From IMG/VR virus record IMGVR_UViG_3300042922_000357, positions 1 to 31,411 of that record: a DNA stretch of 31,411 bases; one strand, written 5' to 3'. A program made the translations under genes and the position numbers. Below, in pieces: positions 1 through 5,966 of the stretch. Numbering within the stretch: position 1 is the first letter of the stretch; each line of letters begins with the position of its first letter. The notes beneath the pieces are model-generated. The model was given only the letters and a program-made list of their open reading frames with translations, had not been told where the DNA came from and made no database searches. This DNA is from a virus.

Positions 1-828
1 GCTGCGGCAATGATTGCGCTGATAACAGGCTGCTATAACCGCGGGGTGTATATCATCATCACCCAAGGATTCCGGACATTTCCGGAGCAGGATAACCTGT
101 ATGCCAAAGGTCGGACCGCCCAGCAGCTTGCTGCCGTGGGGCTGGCTCACGTAACCGCGAAGCCCAAAGAGGACGTTGTAACCAATGCGCGGGGCGGCTA
201 CAGTAATCATAATTTCGGTTGGGCGATTGATTTTGCGCTGCTGTTGCCGAACGGACGCACCGTGTCCTGGGATACCCTGCGGGACGATGACAAGGATAGC
301 CTGCCAGACTGGTCAGAAGTGGTAGAAGAAGCTAAAAAGCTGGGCTTTGCCTGGGGCGGAGATTGGCGTACTTTCAAGGATATGCCTCACCTGGAGATGG
401 TGTTTGATCTTACCACCACGCAGCTGCGGCAGGGAAAGAGGCCGGCAGCGTCCTTAATAGAAAAAGCATTCGCTGTAATTGATAAATATATGGAGGAGGC
501 GGACGAATTGTCCAAGGAAGACGTAAAGCGCATTACTGATTTAGAGGCGACGGTTAAAGCATTGACGAACAGCAGGGATGTACTCAAGGAACAGGCCTTG
601 CAGCAGGCCGGAGAAATTAAGGAACTGAGCGCCTTATTGCTGGAGCTGACCGACACTAACCCACCAGTATGGGCGGAAGATGCGCTTAATGCTTTTGCAA
701 ACACTCCGTCAGTAATCAATGGCAAGCCGGTAATTGATACGCCGGACAAGGCCACTTATACCGAGGCTCGGCTGATTACGATTCTGTACCGGCTGGGGCT
801 GGCTGCGCAGCAGAAAGGGGCTAAGTAA
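1..828 (+). CDS. Endolysin, peptidase M15 (D-Ala-D-Ala / L-Ala-D-Glu peptidase type), 5'-partial
   Basis: Peptidoglycan-cleaving lysin used for host lysis. The reading frame is open from base 1, and the first Met (base 10) already lies inside the fold just before the conserved ITQGFR segment. The true start is therefore left of the window and the visible 275 or so residues are incomplete. Counting from that Met, the zinc-site motif SNHNFGWAIDFA has H67 and D74, and MPHLEM gives H127 with E129; this is the SxHxxGxAxD ... HxE signature of VanY/CwlK/Ply500-like enzymes. A charged helical segment (about 165-205) links to a C-terminal module ending TYTEARLITILYRLGL, resembling C-terminal modules of Bacillales phage lysins and possibly binding the cell wall. 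The holin gene follows after 2 nt, so the order is lysin then holin, the reverse of many phages. Function is confident from the catalytic motifs; the exact bond cut is inferred. Confidence 0.93.
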   Translation, partial: AAAMIALITGCYNRGVYIIITQGFRTFPEQDNLYAKGRTAQQLAAVGLAHVTAKPKEDVVTNARGGYSNHNFGWAIDFALLLPNGRTVSWDTLRDDDKDSLPDWSEVVEEAKKLGFAWGGDWRTFKDMPHLEMVFDLTTTQLRQGKRPAASLIEKAFAVIDKYMEEADELSKEDVKRITDLEATVKALTNSRDVLKEQALQQAGEIKELSALLLELTDTNPPVWAEDALNAFANTPSVINGKPVIDTPDKATYTEARLITILYRLGLAAQQKGAK

Positions 829-830
829 TC

Positions 831-1211
831 ATGGATACTGTATACCAAAACATCGCGGACAACTTGCTGACTTACCTGGTGGGCGCCGTAGCACTTATCA
901 TCATAGCCTTTGCTTTGCGGCACTGGCGGGCGTTGGGGGCGTGGATCAAGGCTAAGAAGGCGGCGGCAGAGGCGGACGCCAAACAGAAGCTGCAGGCCTT
1001 GCTGTGGTCGAAGGCATTGGAGGCTTACCTTTACGCGGAGACGGCGTTTGCTGAGCTGGAAGGATCAGAGAAGATGAACAAGGCGCTGCAGTATGTCTCT
1101 GACAAGCTTGCGCTGCTGGGTATATCGTTTTCGCCCGAAGAGATCCGGGCATCCATTGAAAAAGCGTGGTATGAGTATGAGGGAGAAGAGAAGAAGAAAT
1201 CGAAGTTGTAA
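831..1211 (+). CDS. Holin, LL-H family
   Basis: Small membrane protein expected to time lysis by permeabilising the membrane for the M15 lysin just upstream. The 126 residues have a short N-terminus, one hydrophobic segment (about 13-31), a basic Ala-rich helix, and a C-terminal region with YAETAFAELEGSEKMNKALQ and EEIRASIEKAW, typical of LL-H type phage holins. The tail is highly charged (EEKKKSKL). The start lies 2 nt after the lysin stop, with AAAGGGG upstream, so the two genes are co-transcribed. A strong hairpin terminator follows at 1235. Assignment rests on size, topology, the C-terminal pattern and lysin linkage. Confidence 0.85.
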   Translation: MDTVYQNIADNLLTYLVGAVALIIIAFALRHWRALGAWIKAKKAAAEADAKQKLQALLWSKALEAYLYAETAFAELEGSEKMNKALQYVSDKLALLGISFSPEEIRASIEKAWYEYEGEEKKKSKL

Positions 1212-1234
1212 ATTCCCAAGCGTTTGGGATTATG

Positions 1235-1274
1235 AAAGCCCTGCTGGCCATAATTGGTCTGCAGGGCTTTTTTT
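1235..1274 (+). terminator. Rho-independent terminator of the lysis operon
   Basis: A perfect 10-bp stem AAAGCCCTGC / GCAGGGCTTT (1235-1244 and 1261-1270) has a 16-nt loop and runs into seven T residues (1268-1274). It lies 23 nt after the holin stop and directly abuts the stop of the convergent gene at 1276, so it separates the two transcripts. On the minus strand the T tail is only three bases, so it is likely weaker in that direction. Confidence 0.88.
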
Positions 1275-1275
1275 A

Positions 1276-1959
1276 TTACTCATTTGCATCGCTAACTGTA
1301 AACCATACCCCTAACTGACCGGTATTTCTAAGGCTATATTTAATATTATCTCGAACAACTTCGGTATCCACATCTGTAAGATCAGCACCTTCACCAAGGA
1401 TACCAAGAGTTTTAAACATTTTCTGAATATCCTCGGGCTCAAGATCAGGTGTTGTTGCCTTTATTGTAGTGCTTATGGCAGTAAAATAATTCATTACTGA
1501 ATCAGGGCTTTCAAATTGAGATCCGATTAATATAACCTCTCTGATTGAACCATCCGCCTTATTTATAGAGGCGGTAAATCCATAGTCGTTTGCGAGGGCA
1601 TACGTAAAGGTGTCTTGTTCCTCTCCTTCTTCAACGGTCAACTCGTTAATTTTAAAATTAACACTGTCATTACTGGAAACTTTATTAAATGCCGCTTTGA
1701 ATTCTTCGGGTGTCATACCAATTGTTCCGGGTATTGGTTGCTCTGTCGGTTCAGTGGTAGGAGCAGTAGTGGGCTTCTCCGTAGGAGCTTCAGTAGGTTC
1801 AATAGTAGCATCTGCTATAACAGGCTTAGCAGGTTCCACGCTTGCTGAAGGCGTTGCTAGATCTGTTGATTTGTCGTTCTCGCCCATATTTCCAATCGCA
1901 CCAATGACAAGTATTAGTACGACCCAAAACCACCATTTCTTATAAATCGGCTTTTTCAA
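1276..1959 (-). CDS. Membrane-anchored protein with Pro/Thr-rich stalk and extracellular domain
   Basis: I place the start at a TTG (1959-1957). GGGGGAAGAAG lies just upstream on the coding strand, whereas the upstream ATG at 1992 has no comparable site. This gives 227 residues: a basic N-terminus (KKPIYKK), one transmembrane helix (WWFWVVLILVIGAIG), a Thr/Pro/Glu stalk with EPTEAPTEKPTTAPTTEP-like repeats (about 45-80), then a 140-residue domain starting near GMTPEEFKAAFN. The anchor resembles those of many Firmicutes surface proteins; the outer domain is not recognised. The gene is transcribed against the lysis operon and lies between lysis and attachment regions, a usual place for lysogenic-conversion genes. 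A role in surface change or superinfection exclusion is speculative. It could be expressed from the prophage, but no clear promoter was found. Confidence 0.75.
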   Translation of the reverse strand: MKKPIYKKWWFWVVLILVIGAIGNMGENDKSTDLATPSASVEPAKPVIADATIEPTEAPTEKPTTAPTTEPTEQPIPGTIGMTPEEFKAAFNKVSSNDSVNFKINELTVEEGEEQDTFTYALANDYGFTASINKADGSIREVILIGSQFESPDSVMNYFTAISTTIKATTPDLEPEDIQKMFKTLGILGEGADLTDVDTEVVRDNIKYSLRNTGQLGVWFTVSDANE

Positions 1960-2054
1960 TCTTCTTCCCCCTAAATCTGATAATAATTTCAAATTTATTC
2001 TACCAGATATAGGTAAGACTATCTATGTATTTTACAAAGAACAATATATGTGAA

Positions 2055-2142
2055 GGGGAGCGTGCGCTGCTCCCTCGTAGCGGGTTCCCGCGACTCACTC
2101 CCCAAATCTGGAGCGTGAGTTTCGTCCGGTTCCCCTCCGGAC
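2055..2142. repeat. GC-rich island of consecutive small hairpins
   Basis: Four inverted repeats follow each other in otherwise AT-rich DNA: GGGAGC/GCTCCC (2056-2061/2069-2074); GCGGG/CCCGC around 2080-2091; ACTCAC/GTGAGT (2093-2098/2115-2120); GTCCGG/CCGGAC (2124-2129/2137-2142). The second and third overlap by two bases and would compete. No T-run follows on either strand, so this is not a standard intrinsic terminator. It lies just past the 3' end of the minus-strand gene at 2147-2374. It may be a structured RNA, an mRNA 3' end, or an intergenic repeat; function unknown. Confidence 0.5.
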
Positions 2143-2146
2143 ATCA

Positions 2147-2374
2147 TCAGTCAGGGGTATATTCTTTAGGAAATACAACATTGTATGCGGCATTAAGCGC
2201 CCGTACTCTAACGATTATTTCCTCGTCCTTATATTGGAGGGTAACAATATTATCCAAATACCTTGTGAAGAGATTTTGTGCGATTTCTTTGGATACATAG
2301 TACCCTCTACCCTCTATTTTCAAATCCTCAAAGTGCTCTTTGTACCGACCATAATGATAATCGTAGTCTGGCAT
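2147..2374 (-). CDS. Hypothetical protein, 75 aa, acidic/aromatic
   Basis: An unrecognised small protein rich in Tyr, Asp and Glu (starts MPDYDYHYGRYKEHFEDLK). A ribosome site GAGGGGCGG precedes the ATG on the minus strand, which favours a real gene. The centre (YYVSKEIAQNLFTRYLDNIV) looks like an amphipathic helix followed by beta-type sequence with VTLQYKDEEIIVRVRAL. No motif allows a function. It shares its orientation with the membrane protein at 1276-1959 and the regulator at 2575-2796, but wide gaps make a single operon uncertain. Confidence 0.5.
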   Translation of the reverse strand: MPDYDYHYGRYKEHFEDLKIEGRGYYVSKEIAQNLFTRYLDNIVTLQYKDEEIIVRVRALNAAYNVVFPKEYTPD

Positions 2375-2516
2375 GTGGTTTCCGCCCCTCAGGTGTGTTG
2401 TGCTCCTTGTTATATGAATATGGTCTTAACTGTTAAAGTTTGTATTTAATTACCGAATATATGTTCGACATTTAACGACAGCGTTTTCCACGAAATAGTT
2501 TTAAGATGTGTATAAG

Positions 2517-2565
2517 CGAACGTATAGGTTCGAATTCCGGACGGGGAGCGCGACTATTGTCGCTC
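2517..2565. repeat. Two hairpins downstream of the orphan XRE gene
   Basis: CGAAC/GTTCG (2517-2521/2528-2532, 6-nt loop) is followed by CGAC/GTCG (2551-2554/2559-2562) extended by GAG/CTC across a 2-nt bulge. The second carries the GGGGAGCG string also seen in the island at 2055. They lie just 3' of the minus-strand regulator and could end its transcript, but there is no T-run. The stretch 2375-2516 holds nothing else that I can support. Confidence 0.35.
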
Positions 2566-2574
2566 TGCCTGCGC

Positions 2575-2796
2575 TTACTTACTCGACTTGTTCCAATCGT
2601 ACAGTGCTTCCATTGGAACTTCTAATATCTGTGATGCAGCATACACGGCCTCAAGGCTCATCTTTCGTTGATTGCTGCACCAATGATAGACCATTCGAGA
2701 AGACCAACCTACTCGGCGAGCAAACTCTGCCGGAGTAATTCCTCTCTCGTCGAGTAAGTCCTGCAGCTGGCAGTTCCCGAGGGGACTCTGTGCCAT
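2575..2796 (-). CDS. XRE-family helix-turn-helix regulator (orphan)
   Basis: A 73-residue DNA-binding protein of the Cro/C1 type. The helix-turn-helix covers LQDLLDERGITPAEFARRVG and WSSRMVYHWCSNQRKM, followed by the usual helices (SLEAVYAASQILEVPMEALY). I chose the second ATG (2796) because AAAAGGAG lies 10 nt before it but only 1 nt before the upstream ATG (2805). It lies outside the immR/cro switch, close to attP, and has its own extended -10 promoter. It could control the accessory genes around it, or it may be a host-acquired regulator. Family assignment is firm; targets are unknown. Confidence 0.85.
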   Translation of the reverse strand: MAQSPLGNCQLQDLLDERGITPAEFARRVGWSSRMVYHWCSNQRKMSLEAVYAASQILEVPMEALYDWNKSSK

Positions 2797-2836
2797 CGCC
2801 GCCATACTCCTTTTGGAAAAGGTTAATAACGAGCGA

Positions 2837-2845
2837 ATTATAACA
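2837..2845 (-). promoter_or_regulatory. Extended -10 promoter for the orphan XRE gene
   Basis: On the minus strand the bases read TGTTATAAT, a consensus TATAAT with the TGn extension, 41 bp upstream of the 2796 start. No good -35 element is found at 16-18 bp, which is usual for extended -10 promoters. The plus-strand gene at 2871 starts close by, so the region may be divergent. Confidence 0.5.
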
Positions 2846-2870
2846 CACTACAGAATTAGGGGCGATCAAA

Positions 2871-3074
2871 ATGAAATACTTTGACATTAATGACTTATCA
2901 CTCATTGCAAGAGTGAGATCTGATCTTATGTTTCTAATTGGACAATTGGAGAATGGCGATGATGGCTTCAGCAGAGAAGAGGCTGCCAAGGAAATTAGAA
3001 ATATTGTTGTTGATATTTTTGATTTCGAGAAAGGAATACATGAAGAATTTTTTTCAGAAGACAAAAAGATATAA
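2871..3074 (+). CDS. Hypothetical protein, 67 aa, acidic helical
   Basis: Unrecognised. It starts MKYFDINDLSLIARVRSDLM and is rich in Asp/Glu, predicted mostly helical, and has no Cys and no membrane segment. AGGGGCG lies 8 nt before the ATG. It stands alone on the plus strand between the orphan regulator and the candidate attP, divergent from the regulator. The overlapping minus-strand frame (2651-3064) has no ribosome site and is treated as a shadow. Confidence 0.5.
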   Translation: MKYFDINDLSLIARVRSDLMFLIGQLENGDDGFSREEAAKEIRNIVVDIFDFEKGIHEEFFSEDKKI

Positions 3075-3117
3075 TGTTGCGTTCGGACTTCTAATTAAAG
3101 ATATACCACTTCCGCTC

Positions 3118-3137
3118 CTTCCCACAACTTTCCCACA
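3118..3137. repeat. Candidate integrase arm-type site, copy 1
   Basis: CTTCCCACAACTTTCCCACA is a 20-bp element matching 17 of 20 bases of a direct copy at 3315-3334. Each copy is itself two TTCCCAC-like half-repeats. Paired sites flanking 177 bp next to an integrase gene are what arm-type integrase binding sites look like. Confidence 0.55.
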
Positions 3138-3314
3138 GGGAGTAAAAAAACAGTTGGTTTTTAACGTTTTTTTTGGGTGTTAATGATACAAAATAAATGA
3201 ATGAAAAACGTGTTGTAAAAGGTGATATGTGACATAAGATTGTTACTGATACAATACGTATTGAACCTATCCGATGTATGATTTTGCCTTAATTTATAAG
3301 CCATTGCACTAACC
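3138..3314. other. attP: Candidate attP core region
   Basis: Non-coding, AT-rich DNA between two 20-bp direct repeats, immediately 3' of the integrase gene. It holds a perfect 12-bp palindrome CAATACGTATTG (3252-3263), a possible strand-exchange site, and T-rich and A-rich runs (3151-3174) that could bend. The core identical to attB cannot be defined without the host site. No other gene-like frame is seen here. Confidence 0.45.
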
Positions 3315-3334
3315 CTTCCCACGCTTTTCCCACA
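3315..3334. repeat. Candidate integrase arm-type site, copy 2
   Basis: CTTCCCACGCTTTTCCCACA ends one base before the integrase stop codon (3335-3337). It is the direct partner of the 3118 copy, same orientation, with three mismatches. Confidence 0.55.
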
Positions 3335-4546
3335 TTATACCCCATCCATAAATTTCTCAAATCTCAAAGGAGCTTCCTTTTTCCTTTTCTTGGTGACGTG
3401 AGTATATATATCCCTGGTTATCTGATCATTTTTGTGACCCAACCTTTTTTGAATGACTTCCAGATCTTCTCCAGCTTCAGCCAGTAATGAAGCGTGAGTG
3501 TGACGTAGTGAATGGGGTGTTAATGATTTTGGTAACTTCGCCGTCTCAAGAAAATCCTTCATTCGTCTTTGGGGGACTTCGTGAATCATGGGATAACCCG
3601 GCTTAGTTAAATCGTTTACAAAGATGAAGTTTCCGGCTTTGTAATATGTCTTTCTTTTAGACATCATTAGCTCCCTCTGCCAAGCGTACTGCGCTTCTAA
3701 AACTTCAAGCACCTTATCGCTTATTTCTACCTCACGGACTGATGATCTCGTTTTAGGTGTGTTCAAAACAAAATTCTCTACACCTTCCCTAACATAAAGT
3801 GTTTTGGTTATTGAAATGTATTTTTCTGTTTTATTAATATCTTTCCATTTCAAAGCGCACGCTTCACCTATTCTTATGCCGGTGTAGGCGAGTAAAAAAA
3901 ACAATGCATATTCTTGCGTAGTCCCTATTTCTTTAGCGACCTCCAAAAAAGCAGACAACTCTTTTTTCTCTAAGTATTTAGGTAAATCGCTTCCTGACTC
4001 CAACTGTTCCACAGTCTTCTGGAAAGACGGTAACTTCGCACCGATCGTCGGGCTGGTTTTAATAATTTCCTGTTCAACAGCCGAATCGAATAACATTTTT
4101 GCGGATACATGTACTAAATTAATTGAATTATAAGATAATTTATTTCGTTTTAAATCGTTCAACATACCTTGGTACTGCTTCTTTGTGATCTCCCTTAACT
4201 TCAATCCTCCGAAGTAAGTGGCTGCTTTTTCAAGATTGATTTTTCTTAAAAATACAGTGGAGTTTTTAACATTTCCGTGAGCCTCGTACATCTCAAGCCA
4301 ATCTTCAACATACGAAGAAAATGTGATGTTTTTCTCTTCAATATACGTTCCTTTCCTTAAGTCTGCTTCAATCTCGATGCCAGCTTGGAAAGCTTCTTTA
4401 GCAGAATTAAAACCAGGTGTTTCTTTTTGTTTTCTTTTTCCAGTTTCGGGGTTGATAATGCTATAACGGTAATGGAACTTTCCATTTCTAGGCCTAACGC
4501 CAGGATATTTCGGTTCTTCTTTTGGCGTTTTTGGATTTTTAGCCAT
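3335..4546 (-). CDS. int: Tyrosine site-specific integrase
   Basis: Catalyses integration and, with the excisionase, excision of the phage. The 403 residues have an N-terminal arm-binding domain (about 14-65, KYPGVRPRNGKFHYRYS), a SAM-like core-binding domain (about 75-175) and a C-terminal catalytic domain. The catalytic set is visible: R225 in TGIRIGEA, K265 in TPKTRSS, H345 and R348 in PHSLRHTH, H371 in LGHKN, and nucleophile Y381 in DIYTHV. GGAGG lies 7 nt before the ATG. It is the last gene of an immR-immA-int minus-strand unit, 23 nt after immA. All key residues are intact, so the enzyme should be active. The presumed attP is at its 3' end. Confidence 0.97.
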   Translation of the reverse strand: MAKNPKTPKEEPKYPGVRPRNGKFHYRYSIINPETGKRKQKETPGFNSAKEAFQAGIEIEADLRKGTYIEEKNITFSSYVEDWLEMYEAHGNVKNSTVFLRKINLEKAATYFGGLKLREITKKQYQGMLNDLKRNKLSYNSINLVHVSAKMLFDSAVEQEIIKTSPTIGAKLPSFQKTVEQLESGSDLPKYLEKKELSAFLEVAKEIGTTQEYALFFLLAYTGIRIGEACALKWKDINKTEKYISITKTLYVREGVENFVLNTPKTRSSVREVEISDKVLEVLEAQYAWQRELMMSKRKTYYKAGNFIFVNDLTKPGYPMIHEVPQRRMKDFLETAKLPKSLTPHSLRHTHASLLAEAGEDLEVIQKRLGHKNDQITRDIYTHVTKKRKKEAPLRFEKFMDGV

Positions 4547-4569
4547 ATCAATACCTCCGTTAAAAATTG

Positions 4570-4974
4570 TTAATAAAACTCATGAAACTCATAAGGAACC
4601 CCACAACGTATTAAAAATGATTCACGGGTTTCATTTGTCATTGGGACTTCTAATGCAACCATAAGGCGTATGGAAAATTTATGAGCCTCTCTCTCGATCT
4701 TATTCAAAGAGAATAAGGTGTTTTTTCTAAGAAAGGGTGTGTTGATGTGCGGATGTATGTAGTGATGTCCTAATTCATGCCCAGCTGCGAACATGATTTG
4801 TGGTCTGTTTAATCGATTGTTTAAATGTATTTGAGGTATTCTGTGTAATTTGGTGTAGTATCCCCAAATATTTTCGCCCAAATTTTCAAAGTATAATTCT
4901 ACGCCGGCAATCTCAGCTAATGTTAGAGGGTTATTTGTTTCATGTTTTTTAACCAGCTTCTGGACAATGTCCAT
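4570..4974 (-). CDS. immA: ImmA/IrrE-type zinc metallopeptidase (repressor-cleaving)
   Basis: Expected to cleave the adjacent ImmR-like repressor and so trigger induction, as ImmA does for ICEBs1 in Bacillus. The 134 residues carry the zinc motif HELGH (H66, E67, H70) with a downstream acidic helix (IEREAHKFSIRLM, E95 the likely third ligand), the normal arrangement of the COG2856 family. GGAGGT precedes the ATG by 7 nt. It lies 18 bp after immR and 23 bp before int on the same strand, the conserved order of these immunity modules. No DNA-binding domain is present. The gene name is by family and position; the substrate is inferred. Confidence 0.9.
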   Translation of the reverse strand: MDIVQKLVKKHETNNPLTLAEIAGVELYFENLGENIWGYYTKLHRIPQIHLNNRLNRPQIMFAAGHELGHHYIHPHINTPFLRKNTLFSLNKIEREAHKFSIRLMVALEVPMTNETRESFLIRCGVPYEFHEFY

Positions 4975-4992
4975 TGAAAATACCTCCGAAGA

Positions 4993-5397
4993 TCAACGAT
5001 GTTTTTTGGGAGTGAATTTTTTCTTAGCCATTTGTTTAGAAGTCCGTAAAGCATTTTCAAGTGAAATACGCAGCAATTCTCTGTCTTCTTCGTCCATAGG
5101 CTCTCCCATAAAGGCTAAGGAGTCATTCCCCTCAAGAGCGTTCATCATGTCCTCCAGTTTCTTAGCTATATCAACCTCTTCTTTAACTGTTAAATTTTCA
5201 ATATCTGTGTCAGAGAAAATTTTATCAATGTCTACTTGATAAACTCCCGCGAGTTTTCTTATAGTCTCTAGCCCTGGCTTCCTATTTTCATTCTCGTAGT
5301 GAGAGTAAGTTTGCTTGCTAATTCCAATTTTTTTTGCAACTTCCTCTTGGGTCCATCCTTCTATTTTTCTTAATTCGCGTAAGTTTTGACCGTACAA
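4993..5397 (-). CDS. immR: ImmR-like XRE repressor
   Basis: Master lysogeny repressor by position and family. I place the start at TTG (5397-5395), because GGAGGA lies 6 nt upstream; the longer ATG frame from 5517 would run back through the promoter and operators. The 134-residue protein has an N-terminal helix-turn-helix (about 3-60: LRELRKIEGWTQEEVAKKIG, ISKQTYSHYENENRKPG) and a variable acidic C-terminus, then a basic tail (KKKFTPKKHR). It should bind the GTCAAC-N4-TARGCGA sites between it and cro, repress the early promoter and regulate its own promoter, whose -35 overlaps one site. ImmA downstream would inactivate it. Confidence 0.88.
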   Translation of the reverse strand: MYGQNLRELRKIEGWTQEEVAKKIGISKQTYSHYENENRKPGLETIRKLAGVYQVDIDKIFSDTDIENLTVKEEVDIAKKLEDMMNALEGNDSLAFMGEPMDEEDRELLRISLENALRTSKQMAKKKFTPKKHR

Positions 5398-5428
5398 TTT
5401 AACTCCTCCTATGTATCTCATTGGAAAC

Positions 5429-5457
5429 ATAATATTACTTTCTACATCTAATGTCAA
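5429..5457 (-). promoter_or_regulatory. PimmR, promoter of immR-immA-int
   Basis: On the minus strand a perfect -35 TTGACA (5457-5452) is followed by a 17-bp spacer and -10 TATTAT (5434-5429). Transcription would start near 5422 and give a leader of about 25 nt before the TTG start of immR. Operator site 1 (5453-5468) covers the -35, so repressor binding here gives autoregulation. Confidence 0.85.
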
Positions 5458-5479
5458 CAAATAAGCGACAATTAAGCGA
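5453..5479 (+). promoter_or_regulatory. Operator sites 1 and 2 (over PimmR)
   Basis: Two tandem copies of the switch motif: GTCAACAAATAAGCGA (5453-5468) and AGCGACAATTAAGCGA (5464-5479). They start 11 bp apart, one helical turn, which suits cooperative binding. Site 1 overlaps the -35 of PimmR. The shared core is CRAC-N3-TAAGCGA. Confidence 0.7.
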
Positions 5480-5510
5480 CAAATAAACAAAAAACAATGT
5501 AAATCATGGG

Positions 5511-5539
5511 TTGACATCGCCTAAGTGTTGTTTTATTGT
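5511..5539 (+). promoter_or_regulatory. Pcro, early (lytic) promoter
   Basis: Consensus -35 TTGACA (5511-5516), 17-bp spacer, -10 TATTGT (5534-5539), reading to the right toward cro, excisionase and the antirepressor. It diverges from PimmR, with about 55 bp between the two -35 elements. One operator lies within its spacer and another just downstream of the -10. Confidence 0.85.
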
Positions 5540-5558
5540 TAAGTCAACGCCTAGGCGA
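5517..5558. promoter_or_regulatory. Operator sites 3 and 4 (over Pcro)
   Basis: Site 3 is inverted, occupying 5532-5517 on the minus strand as AACAACACTTAGGCGA, inside the Pcro spacer. Site 4 is GTCAACGCCTAGGCGA (5543-5558), centred on the palindrome CGCCTAGGCG, at the expected transcription start. Repressor bound to either would block Pcro. The sites share CAAC-N3-TAGGCGA with the copies at 5453 and 5773. Confidence 0.7.
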
Positions 5559-5580
5559 CAAAGCGGAAGGAGGAAATAAG

Positions 5581-5784
5581 TTGAATATTAATGTGGTCGC
5601 CATCAAAAGAAAAAAATTAGAACTTACTCAAGAAGAAATGGCGGAGCTACTTGAAATCTCACGCCAACATTACAATTCAGTGGAAAATTTCAAGAAAGTA
5701 CCTTCTGTGGAATTGGCAAAAGGTATATCTAGCCTTTTAGGTGTGGAGTGGACAATTTTTTTTGAAGAAGAAGTCAACAAATAG
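5581..5784 (+). CDS. Cro-like XRE regulator
   Basis: A 67-residue protein with a helix-turn-helix (about 9-60: IKRKKLELTQEEMAELLEIS, RQHYNSVENFKKVPS) and almost nothing else, as in lytic-side Cro proteins. The TTG at 5581 is preferred because GGAAGGAGG lies upstream with correct spacing; the ATG at 5536 falls inside the promoter -10. It is the first gene of the early transcript and should bind the same operators as ImmR, favouring lytic growth. Its 3' end carries operator site 5 (5773-5788). Confidence 0.82.
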   Translation: MNINVVAIKRKKLELTQEEMAELLEISRQHYNSVENFKKVPSVELAKGISSLLGVEWTIFFEEEVNK

Positions 5785-5788
5785 GCGA
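5773..5788 (+). promoter_or_regulatory. Operator site 5 at the end of the cro-like gene
   Basis: GTCAACAAATAGGCGA matches operator site 1 (5453-5468) in 15 of 16 bases and spans the last codons and stop of the cro-like gene. The copy may act as an auxiliary operator for looping, or as a block to early transcription in the lysogen. Confidence 0.6.
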
Positions 5789-5807
5789 TTTTATGGAGGT
5801 GACAGCC

Positions 5808-5966
5808 TTGTCAGTAAACGATAAGCAGACAAGAAAAGAGGCTTTGCTTCGTAGCATTGTATTGGAATTGTTCGCTGAAACAAAAGAATTAGAGGGGGGG
5901 GTGAAATATGCTCAGCCGAAAATCGTTATCAGTGAGCCAAATGCCAGAGTTGCTCAAACCAGATGA
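5808..5966 (+). CDS. Small hypothetical protein, 52 aa
   Basis: A TTG start (5808) lies 8 nt after GGAGG (5795-5799). The protein (LSVNDKQTRKEALLRSIVLE...) is charged, with a helical first half. It overlaps the excisionase gene by 59 bp, which is long, so either the C-terminal part is poorly constrained or translation mainly serves to couple the next gene. The alternative in-frame ATG at 5793 sits on the ribosome site and is less likely. No family recognised. Confidence 0.45.
   Translation: MSVNDKQTRKEALLRSIVLELFAETKELEGGVKYAQPKIVISEPNARVAQTR

Noticed and set aside
1993-2054. Promoter for the membrane-anchored protein on the minus strand
   Set aside because: TAGAAT and TTGTAA-like elements exist but not with acceptable spacing to each other, so no promoter is claimed.
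2527-2538. tRNA-like T-loop string GGTTCGAATTCC
   Set aside because: The flanking bases do not form a 5-bp T-stem and no acceptor, D or anticodon arm is found around it; the bases instead pair in a small CGAAC/GTTCG hairpin.
2651-3064. 137-codon minus-strand frame across the XRE promoter
   Set aside because: It runs through the extended -10 promoter and both real genes on either side, with no ribosome site.
5398-5517. ATG-started N-terminal extension of the ImmR-like repressor
   Set aside because: It would translate the immR promoter and operators; a strong ribosome site before TTG 5397 and the family's normal N-terminus argue against it.
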